52,537 nt of DNA from an uncultured Lentisphaeria bacterium. GTDB taxonomy: Bacteria; Verrucomicrobiota; Lentisphaeria; Victivallales; Victivallaceae. Every line of letters begins with the position of its first letter. Positions within the stretch are counted from its first letter, which is position 1. The stretch lies in NCBI GenBank assembly GCA_949298075.1, contig CASFVA010000072.1, forward strand, positions 1 to 52,537, given 5' to 3'. Made by a program: the position numbers and the translations under genes. The notes beneath the pieces are model-generated. The model was not told the origin of the DNA. It searched no databases and saw nothing but the letters and a program-made list of their open reading frames with translations. Shown piece by piece: positions 38,415 to 45,331 of this stretch.

Positions 38415-40385
38415 TTATTTATCTGAGAGCTTGGTAATGTCGGTATCGATCAAATCAAGCCGCTCCTTGGATTTGAAGTCAATCTCGTAAACCGCATCGC
38501 GCAGGGATTTGGAAACCACATATTTGCGGATTCCGGCGGCGTCCTTTTCCAGGAAATCCAGGAACCAGCGCAACCGGAACATTTCCGGCATCGCCTTATA
38601 GGACTCCATCTGACTGGCGAAGCGCTTGGCCTCGGCCCCCGCCACCACCCGGGTACTGTATTCGTAGGCCTCGGCCCCGGAAACTATCGACAGCGCCTCA
38701 GCCGCCGTCGCCGGCCCCGAAGATGCCGCATAGGTCCGGGCCGACAGGATCAGCGTCTCTTTTTCCTCCATCGCCCCGATGACCTCCTGGTAGGCGGGGG
38801 CCACGTTTTCCGCCGGCGGATGCGCGTCAAGAATCGTCACCGCCACGATTTCCACCCCCAGGTCGTAGGCATCGGCCAGTTCCTGAATGTGTTTGAGAAT
38901 CGCCGCCTCGGCCTCCGCCCGGTGCGTCGACATCACCTCGGTCATGGAGGCGCTCGCAAAATATTCCGTGGCCGCCTCTTCACCCAGGCGGCGCAGCGTC
39001 TTCTGGGGATCGGCATTCTCATAAGCCCATTTCATCAGCCCTTCCGGACGGATCCGGTAAAAAATCGGAATCGACGTCCGCAGAAACGAAATCGATGCCG
39101 CCTCGGCAGCCGCCCCCTTCTGCCCGGGCTCCAGCGGAACCGCCACAATAAAATTCTCGTCCGTGGCACCATGCGCCTCGGTCCACAGCACCACCGGCTT
39201 GAGCTTGGTCACCTGCGGCGGCGGCGCCTCATGACCGTGACCGTCGTCGGCCGGCTCAGCGGCATCACTGTCGCCGCTGTGGTTCTCGCCGATCACGATG
39301 CTGCGCAGCTCCGTGCAGCTGAAAGTGCGAACCTTGCCGAAGGGATAAGGCAGGGTCCAGTAAATTCCCGGTTTGAGGTCGCGGGCCACCACCCGCCCCA
39401 GCACCTCCTTGACGCCGACCTCGCTGGGACCGACCTCGTGCACCGCCGTGAATCCCCACAGCATGACCAGCCACACCAGCAGCACCGGCACAAAAGAACG
39501 TTCAATGAAACCATACAGCCAGGTTCCCGAAACCTTGAATCCGAACTGATAGTCCAAAGCAAGCGCCACGTTGCGCATCACGCCGCCCGGTTCGGTGAAG
39601 AGCGCCAGCAGCCGGCTCTCATACACCGGGCGCGTTTCCTGAACGCTCCGGGGGCGGTAGAACTCAATGACAAAACTCACCACCAGCTCGCACCCGAGCA
39701 CGGCCAATATCCAGAACACCACCCGGCCGATCGTCTGATCCAGGCTGGTCAGATTGTTGTGATAGGCCACGGCGGTGCCCGCCGCCAATGCCAGCACTCC
39801 GCCGCCGGCAATCAACCACGCTCCAACCGGCCGCAGCCACCGAAACGCCGGCAGCCGCGACTGGCCGACAAAAAACGCCCCGGAAAACACCGCAACCAGC
39901 AACATTACCGCCGCAACCAGTGCCGAATGCACCGGATTGCCGCTCATTTCCGCCGCCTCACGGGCAGCCCAGGAGCGGTCAATGCCGTACAGCATCATGC
40001 CCAGCAGCCCCGCGCCCAGCAACGCCAGCACGTACGGCGCGTAGAACCGGTAATTGGCAAATGAACGGCCGGCGGTGAACCGGACATCCTCTTCGACATT
40101 CAGCGCCCGGGCCTCGCTGCGTTTGGCCAGCAGCGCCTTTTCCTCGTCCTCCAGGGCCGCCGACTTCGACAACATGCCGTAAATCAGCGCCGCCAGCGCA
40201 AACAACAGCGCCAGAGCAAAGGGCACCGTCGCCAGATTGAAAAGATCTCCGCCACGCAATGCCGCCATCACCGCCGCCACAGCCAGCAATGCCAGAGCCA
40301 ACACCCCGCCGATCACCGCCAGCCGGATGTTCAGCGCGGCGTTGTCCACCGCCGTCTGGGAATCACTTTGTTTCGCCACCGTCAT
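38415..40385 (-). CDS. Large polytopic SPFH/Band-7 protein (HflK-like, about seven membrane segments)
   Basis: A 656-residue protein in which an HflK-type SPFH domain (from about residue 316, VHEVGPSEVGVKEVLGRVV, then PGIYWTLPYPFGKVRTF) is preceded by roughly six extra hydrophobic helices (about 20-42, 52-71, 113-134, 153-173, 186-207, 219-241). A seventh lies directly before the SPFH part (298-315). An acidic, His-containing insert (DDGHGHEAPP) interrupts the SPFH domain. The C-terminal part is helical. Ordinary HflK has one helix and about 420 residues. The ATG at 40385 follows AAAGGTG. It is the first gene of the operon, driven by the promoter at 40446-40474. Confidence 0.85.
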   Translation of the reverse strand: MTVAKQSDSQTAVDNAALNIRLAVIGGVLALALLAVAAVMAALRGGDLFNLATVPFALALLFALAALIYGMLSKSAALEDEEKALLAKRSEARALNVEEDVRFTAGRSFANYRFYAPYVLALLGAGLLGMMLYGIDRSWAAREAAEMSGNPVHSALVAAVMLLVAVFSGAFFVGQSRLPAFRWLRPVGAWLIAGGGVLALAAGTAVAYHNNLTSLDQTIGRVVFWILAVLGCELVVSFVIEFYRPRSVQETRPVYESRLLALFTEPGGVMRNVALALDYQFGFKVSGTWLYGFIERSFVPVLLVWLVMLWGFTAVHEVGPSEVGVKEVLGRVVARDLKPGIYWTLPYPFGKVRTFSCTELRSIVIGENHSGDSDAAEPADDGHGHEAPPPQVTKLKPVVLWTEAHGATDENFIVAVPLEPGQKGAAAEAASISFLRTSIPIFYRIRPEGLMKWAYENADPQKTLRRLGEEAATEYFASASMTEVMSTHRAEAEAAILKHIQELADAYDLGVEIVAVTILDAHPPAENVAPAYQEVIGAMEEKETLILSARTYAASSGPATAAEALSIVSGAEAYEYSTRVVAGAEAKRFASQMESYKAMPEMFRLRWFLDFLEKDAAGIRKYVVSKSLRDAVYEIDFKSKERLDLIDTDITKLSDK

Positions 40386-40445
40386 CACCTTTCATATCTC
40401 CGCCCCCGCCGGGGGAGCCCAAACCATGTTTTCACACATCTACTA

Positions 40446-40474
40446 TTAATACACCGCCGCGACCGAAAAATCAA
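40446..40474 (-). promoter_or_regulatory. Promoter for the SPFH/metal ATPase operon
   Basis: On the minus strand TTGATT (40474-40469), a 17-bp spacer, and TATTAA (40451-40446). The leader of about 55 nt contains a perfect CCCCC/GGGGG hairpin with a 3-nt loop (40403-40415), about 18 nt before the start codon, which could affect translation. Confidence 0.7.
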
Positions 40475-40486
40475 GCTGCGCCCGCT

Positions 40487-41791
40487 CTATTGTGACTTAT
40501 TTTTCTCTTCCCGGAGCCGCTCCCAATAAGCCAGACGTTTGATTAGCTCGCGTTCAAATCCCCGTTCGACCGGATGGTAAAAGCGCCGCCGCGGCATTTT
40601 CTCAGGAAAATAGTTCTGTCCCGAAAAGCCTTCCGGCGTATCATGGTCGTAACTGTAACCCTCCCCGTAGCCCAGCTCTTTCATCAATCTGGTCGGAGCG
40701 TTGAGAATATGCGCCGGCGGCGTCAGCGAACTGTATTCCCGGGCGGCCCGGCCCGCCGCTCCGAACGCAGTGTAGGCCGCGTTGGATTTCGGCGCAGTCC
40801 CGAGATAAATCACCAGCTCGGCAATCGCCAGTTCGCCCTCAGGAGAACCCAGCCGCTCGTAGGAATCCCAGGCCGCCGCAGCCATCATGAGCGCGTAAGG
40901 ATCCGCCAGACCGACGTCCTCGGAGGCGAACCGGGTCAGCCGCCGCAGCAGATACACCGGATCCTCGCCGCCGGCCAGCATCCGGGCCAACCAGTAGAGC
41001 GCGGCGTCGGTATCGGAACCGCGCAGGGATTTGTGCAGGGCGCTGATGAGATTGTAATGCCCCTCCCGGTCCTTGTCGTAAATCGGAGCACGCTGTTGAA
41101 CGATTTTCAGAAGTTTATCCGGATCAAGGATTTCATCCGGACGGGCCAGGTCGTACACGCTCTCCAGCAAATTGATGAAGTAACGCCCGTCGCCGTCGGC
41201 CAGATCGATCAGGGTGCGCCGGGCGGCGGCATCCACCGGCAGAGAACGTCCGACCAGCTCCTCCGCCCGGCTGATCAGTTTTTCCAGCGCCGCCTCGTCC
41301 AGCGGATTCATCGTATAAACTTTGCAGCGGCTCAACAGCGCACTGTTGAGCTCAAAGGAGGGATTTTCCGTCGTCGCACCGACCAGTACCACGGTGCCGT
41401 TTTCAACATAGGGCAGAAAACCATCCTGCTGAGCCCGGTTGAAGCGGTGGATTTCGTCGATGAACAGCAGGGTGCCTTCACCGTAACTGCGCCGTTTTTC
41501 CGCCTCGGCAAAGGCCTTGCGCAAGTCGGCCACTCCGGAGAACACCGCCGACAAGGCGACAAAATGAAGCTTGCTGTCGTTGGCCAGAATCCGGGCCAGC
41601 GTCGTCTTGCCGCACCCCGGCGGTCCCCATAAGATGAAACTTGACAGACGCCGGTTGTCGATCATCCGCCGCAGCGGAGCACCCTCACCCAGCAGATGAT
41701 CCTGTCCGACAATCCGGTCGATCGACTCCGGACGCATGCGGTCGGCCAGCGGACGCGGCACTTCTCGTTCAAACAGAGATTCCTGCGGCAT
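40487..41791 (-). CDS. rarA: Replication-associated recombination protein A (AAA+ ATPase)
   Basis: A 434-residue AAA+ ATPase of the RarA/MgsA/WRNIP1 family, which acts at stalled replication forks. It opens with PLADRMRPESIDRIVGQDHLLGEG, then Walker A GPPGCGKTTLARI, Walker B LLFIDEIHRFNRAQQD and sensor 1 GATTENPSFELNSALLSRC. The C-terminal clamp-loader-like domain has SLRGSDTDAALYWLARML and the family-typical YSYDHDTPEGFSGQNYFPE. Length matches E. coli RarA (447). It is last in a minus-strand run and begins 4 bp after the CYTH gene stop. Confidence 0.96.
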   Translation of the reverse strand: MPQESLFEREVPRPLADRMRPESIDRIVGQDHLLGEGAPLRRMIDNRRLSSFILWGPPGCGKTTLARILANDSKLHFVALSAVFSGVADLRKAFAEAEKRRSYGEGTLLFIDEIHRFNRAQQDGFLPYVENGTVVLVGATTENPSFELNSALLSRCKVYTMNPLDEAALEKLISRAEELVGRSLPVDAAARRTLIDLADGDGRYFINLLESVYDLARPDEILDPDKLLKIVQQRAPIYDKDREGHYNLISALHKSLRGSDTDAALYWLARMLAGGEDPVYLLRRLTRFASEDVGLADPYALMMAAAAWDSYERLGSPEGELAIAELVIYLGTAPKSNAAYTAFGAAGRAAREYSSLTPPAHILNAPTRLMKELGYGEGYSYDHDTPEGFSGQNYFPEKMPRRRFYHPVERGFERELIKRLAYWERLREEKNKSQ

Positions 41792-41795
41792 GGCT

Positions 41796-42293
41796 TCACT
41801 CCGTCGGCGGTTTCTCCGGCCAGGCGCACCAGGGGCAGCGACTCAGGGCGCCGTTGGTGAAACGCACGTCGCCTGACACCTCCCGGCCCAGCCAGCCGGG
41901 GCGTTCAAACGGACAATCCGGAGCCGGCAGCTCAATTTCCGCCGTGAACAACCCCGAGTTGCGGCCGAGATATTCGTCGACCTCCCAACACAACCCCCCG
42001 GAAGCCGGCACCAGATAGCGGAGTTTTTCCACCCGGCGCGCCGCGCAGAACTCCGACAACATGGCCAAAGCGTCCGCCAGCGGGATCTCATATTCGAACT
42101 CACTGCGCGACACTCCCGTCGGACGCCCCTTGAGCGTGATGAACCCGGTCTCGCCGGCCACCCGGATCCGCATGGTGACCCCGCCGCCGGGCGCCGTCGG
42201 CAAATATCCCTGGATCAGCCGCTGCGGCGGCGAAGCCTGAGCCCGCCAGTCCGCCGACCTCACCAGAAATTTACGTTCGACTTCAACCGCCAT
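41796..42293 (-). CDS. CYTH-domain protein (triphosphate-binding tunnel fold)
   Basis: A 165-residue CYTH protein. The defining ExExK motif is E4, E6 and K8 in VEVERKFLV. Further basic and acidic residues of the triphosphate tunnel follow (TMRIRVAGETGFITLKG, FEYEIPLADAL, KLRYLV, WEVDEYLG and AEIELP). Short bacterial CYTH proteins of this length are mostly inorganic triphosphatases; a class IV adenylate cyclase activity is less likely. The C-terminal PWCAW segment is not part of the core fold. It lies 4 bp before rarA and 11 bp after galM. Confidence 0.87.
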   Translation of the reverse strand: MAVEVERKFLVRSADWRAQASPPQRLIQGYLPTAPGGGVTMRIRVAGETGFITLKGRPTGVSRSEFEYEIPLADALAMLSEFCAARRVEKLRYLVPASGGLCWEVDEYLGRNSGLFTAEIELPAPDCPFERPGWLGREVSGDVRFTNGALSRCPWCAWPEKPPTE

Positions 42294-42304
42294 CGCCCCT
42301 CCTT

Positions 42305-43309
42305 CTACTGCTCAATACCGAAGCGATAGACACTGCGCTGCCGGTAGGGATGCTCCGGCGTAAACCGGATACTCGGAAAACCGGCGTGGTGGGGAGCGTC
42401 CGGCCAGTGCTGGGTCTCCAGACAGAACCCGGCATAGGGTCCGTAAGCGCCTGCCTTGCCCTGCGGCGGATCAATCATCATGCCGCCCATGTAAAACTGC
42501 ACACCGGGAGCCGTGGTCGAAACTGACAGCACAATTCCGGTCCGGGGCGATCTGACCGTGATGACATCGGGTTTGAAGGTCTCATCCTCATCGCCTACCA
42601 CCACATTGCAGTCATAGCCGCGCGGAAGCGCATTCCGAAGTTCGGAAAGGCTCCGCCAGCAGCTCAAATCGTAGGGCGTGCCGGCGGTCGAGCGGACTTC
42701 ACCGGTCGGAATCAGATCGGAATCCACCGCCGTAATCCGGCGGGCCCGGGAAATCACCTGATGATCGGCCGTGTCGGCCGTCGCCTCGCCGTTGAGGTTG
42801 AAGTAGGTGTGATTGGTGAGGTTGATCAGCGTCGGACGATCGGGTTCGGCCAGATAATCAATCTCGAAACAGTTGTCGTCAGTAACGCGGTAAGTGACCG
42901 TGACTTCGACCCGGCCGGGGAAGCCGTACTCCCCATCCGGACTGGTCAGGTGCAGCCGCAGCGTCGCCGCATCAACCAGCTCCGCCCGCCAGAAGCGCCG
43001 GAACCAGACCATGCCGCCGTGCAGCAGATTGCCGTTTTCATTGGGGCGAAGTCGGTATTCAACGCCGTCAAGCGTGAACCTCGCACCGCCGATCCGGTTG
43101 GCGACCCGGCCGACCAGCTCGCCGAGACATCCCGGATTGTTCAGATATTCAGCCGGATCACGCCACCCCAGCGCCACGTCAATCAGGCGCCCTCCGCGGT
43201 CCGGAACCAGCAGACTCACCACCGCCCCGCCGAGGTCGGTGATATCGGCTCCGAAACCGGAACGGTTGCGGATCGAATACAGCGATGCTTCAAAAAACGG
43301 TTTTTTCAT
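42305..43309 (-). CDS. galM: Aldose 1-epimerase (mutarotase)
   Basis: A 334-residue beta-sandwich mutarotase that interconverts alpha and beta anomers of hexoses such as galactose. Recognisable segments are GRVANRIGGARFTLDG, NENGNLLHGG, the catalytic-His region LINLTNHTYFNLNG, and GFCLETQHWPDAPHHAGFPS, where the catalytic Glu sits near the C terminus. No signal peptide is seen, so it is cytoplasmic. The ATG at 43309 follows GAAGGAT. It sits between genes for RNase HIII and a CYTH protein rather than with other galactose genes. Confidence 0.93.
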   Translation of the reverse strand: MKKPFFEASLYSIRNRSGFGADITDLGGAVVSLLVPDRGGRLIDVALGWRDPAEYLNNPGCLGELVGRVANRIGGARFTLDGVEYRLRPNENGNLLHGGMVWFRRFWRAELVDAATLRLHLTSPDGEYGFPGRVEVTVTYRVTDDNCFEIDYLAEPDRPTLINLTNHTYFNLNGEATADTADHQVISRARRITAVDSDLIPTGEVRSTAGTPYDLSCWRSLSELRNALPRGYDCNVVVGDEDETFKPDVITVRSPRTGIVLSVSTTAPGVQFYMGGMMIDPPQGKAGAYGPYAGFCLETQHWPDAPHHAGFPSIRFTPEHPYRQRSVYRFGIEQ

Positions 43310-43333
43310 GACTATCCTTCTCCGGAACAAAAC

Positions 43334-44284
43334 TCACCCGCCGCACAACTCGGCATAGGTTTTAAAGTGAAGTTTGGCACAGCGTCGGAACGCCTCCCGG
43401 CCGAAACCGGCCAGCACCGCCGCTCCAGCCGTCCTGACCCGGGGCCCCGCCCCCCGGGGCAGCTCCATTGCGAACTCCGCCGCCAGACGCGCCATGCCGT
43501 TCAGAAAACCATCGCGGGCCAGAATGCTGGCCGCCGCCACGGCGACATCGCTTTCGGCTCTGACCCGCTGTTCCAGCACCACGCCGCGGCCCCGGGTCAG
43601 CAATGCCCGCCGGATCAGCGACTCGTGGGCAAACTTGTCCGACAGCATCCGGGGACATTCCGGAACCTTTTCCAGCAGGTTTTCAATGGTCCGGGCGTGC
43701 CCCCACGCCAGCAGGCGGTTCAGATTGCCGAAACCGGCGTACAGGCGGTTGTAGGTTTCCGGCATCAGCGTCACCACGCTCCAGGCTCCGTCGACCTGCC
43801 GCCGGATCTGCTCCGCCAGCGTCCGGATGCGAGCCGAACTGCCGATCAATTTGGAATCGCACACGCCAAGCTCGCGCAATCCGGCCCCCGTAACCGCGTT
43901 GACGCAAACGCCCGCAATCACCAGCGGCCCGAAAAAATCGCCCTTGCCGCTTTCATCAATGCCGCCATGGGGAGTCACCGGTTCGGACACCGCGACTCCG
44001 GATGGCTCCAGACCGAAAGAAAAGGTGTGCAGTATTTCCGGCTCCAGCGTGAAGCTCACAAAATCCGCAACCCCCCGCCCCTGCGCCACCAGCTTGCCGC
44101 TGTTGTACACCGTTACACAGACGCCGTCCCCCTGCGCCCGGTACCGGGCATAAGGGGCGCCCGAGAATTTCCAGCCCCGGCGTTCCATCCAGTCCCGAAG
44201 CTCCGCCGCCTGTCCGGGGGTGATTTCACCGACATAACTTGAGGTTCCAGCCACCAGTGTCACTCCAATCCGGATTAAAATCAA
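43334..44284 (-). CDS. rnhC: Ribonuclease HIII
   Basis: A protein of up to 316 residues that cleaves RNA in RNA-DNA hybrids. The N-terminal part is the TBP-like substrate-binding domain typical of RNase HIII (VCVTVYNSGKLVAQGRG). The catalytic domain starts GIDESGKGDFFGPLVIAG, with D and E active-site residues, and continues with LGVCDSKLI and ESDVAVAAASILARDGFL. The start is uncertain. A TTG at 44284 overlaps the recR stop (TTGA) and has GGAG nine bases upstream, but a GTG at 44254 has an equally good GGAG eight bases upstream. It lies 24 bp before galM. Confidence 0.92.
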   Translation of the reverse strand: MILIRIGVTLVAGTSSYVGEITPGQAAELRDWMERRGWKFSGAPYARYRAQGDGVCVTVYNSGKLVAQGRGVADFVSFTLEPEILHTFSFGLEPSGVAVSEPVTPHGGIDESGKGDFFGPLVIAGVCVNAVTGAGLRELGVCDSKLIGSSARIRTLAEQIRRQVDGAWSVVTLMPETYNRLYAGFGNLNRLLAWGHARTIENLLEKVPECPRMLSDKFAHESLIRRALLTRGRGVVLEQRVRAESDVAVAAASILARDGFLNGMARLAAEFAMELPRGAGPRVRTAGAAVLAGFGREAFRRCAKLHFKTYAELCGG

Positions 44285-44889
44285 TCCAGTTCACTCCGTC
44301 CGCTGAATGCCGCCCCGATCGTGGCGGCGTCAACGTAGGAGAGGTTGGCCCCGGCCGGCAGTCCCAGGGCCGGACGCGTCACCCGCACCGGGGAATCCCG
44401 GAGCAGATCGGCCAGGTAAACCGCCGTGGCCCGACCCTCGACATCGGAACTCAGCGCAAGAATGACCTCGCGCACCCGGCCGGAATCAATCCGGGCCTTG
44501 AGTGTCGCGAGATTCAGTCCGTCTCCGGTTTCGGCCTCCAGCGGTGAGATCCGTCCGCCCAGCACCAGGTAACGCCCCGAATAGTGACCGCTGGACTCAA
44601 CCGCAAACAACTGCGCCATGGTTTCCACCACACAGAGCAGCCCGGAATCCCGTGACGGGTCGGAACATATCTGGCAGCGCCGCCCCGCCTCCGCCAGTGC
44701 ACCGCACTCCGGACAGTGACCGATGCGGCCGGGCAGAGCCACCAGCAGACGTCCGAATTCGTCTATGCGTTCCGGCTCCCAGCCGAGCAGCGCCAGCACC
44801 ATGCGTTCCGCGCCCCGGCGCCCCACTCCGGGAAACTGTCTGAACGTGGCAATCAATGATTCCACCGCTTCCGGATACTGAGTGTGCAT
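44281..44889 (-). CDS. recR: Recombination mediator protein RecR
   Basis: A 202-residue RecR, which works with RecF and RecO to load RecA on gapped DNA. It shows the helix-hairpin-helix (LIATFRQFPGVGRRGAERM), a four-cysteine zinc finger (CPEC then CQIC near residues 59-75) and the Toprim domain (LLCVVETMAQLFAVE, then YLVLGGRISPLE). Length matches E. coli RecR (201). It follows ybaB by 35 bp, the usual bacterial pairing, though dnaX is absent here. Confidence 0.97.
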   Translation of the reverse strand: MHTQYPEAVESLIATFRQFPGVGRRGAERMVLALLGWEPERIDEFGRLLVALPGRIGHCPECGALAEAGRRCQICSDPSRDSGLLCVVETMAQLFAVESSGHYSGRYLVLGGRISPLEAETGDGLNLATLKARIDSGRVREVILALSSDVEGRATAVYLADLLRDSPVRVTRPALGLPAGANLSYVDAATIGAAFSGRSELD

Positions 44890-44924
44890 GGTTCACCGCC
44901 GCCTGTTCAGCCAGATTGAAAAAG

Positions 44925-45248
44925 TTAAAACAAACCCGGCAGATCCAGCCCGATGCCGCCGGTCAGTTCCCGGAGACGTTCCTGCAGAGCCAGTTTCGCC
45001 GAGGAAGACGCCGCGTTGAAGGCGAAGGCCAGATCCGTCTCCAGCTGCTCACGGTCAGCCAGCGCCGCCTCAGTCACCTCAACCTTTTTCACCACCAGAT
45101 CGCCGGAAACCGTCACCCGCACCCGGCCGTCGGCTCCGGTGGCGGAAAATTCCATTCCGGGCAGTTCCGCCTTGAAAGTTTTCATTCCCTCCTGAATGTC
45201 CTTGGCTTTGGACATCAGTTTCATCATGTCTCCGAAATTTCCCAGCAT
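44925..45248 (-). CDS. YbaB/EbfC-family nucleoid-associated protein
   Basis: A 107-residue small DNA-binding protein of the YbaB/EbfC family. It begins MLGNFGDMMKLMSKAKDIQEGMK and has the conserved VRVTVSGDLVVKKVEVT strand pair, then a long helix. These proteins are dimers that coat DNA and often lie beside recR, as here. A GGAG ribosome site precedes the ATG. A terminator for secDF sits just upstream, so ybaB must begin a new transcript; I could not fix its promoter. Confidence 0.93.
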   Translation of the reverse strand: MLGNFGDMMKLMSKAKDIQEGMKTFKAELPGMEFSATGADGRVRVTVSGDLVVKKVEVTEAALADREQLETDLAFAFNAASSSAKLALQERLRELTGGIGLDLPGLF

Positions 45249-45282
45249 CGTTGCTCCAAGTCTGAATTAAACATAGTTTATG

Positions 45283-45319
45283 AAAAAAACGGCGGCGAAA
45301 GCCATCGCGCTCCGCCGCC
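45283..45319 (-). terminator. Intrinsic terminator after secDF
   Basis: Read on the minus strand, GGCGGCG (45319-45313) pairs with CGCCGCC (45297-45291) over a 15-nt loop; after one G come seven T residues (45289-45283). It lies 13 bp past the secDF stop. Confidence 0.85.
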
Positions 45320-45331
45320 ACGCTTTCGGAA

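Noticed and set aside
40403..40415. CCCCC/GGGGG hairpin considered as a terminator after rarA
   Set aside because: No T-run follows; it lies in the leader of the SPFH operon downstream of a promoter.
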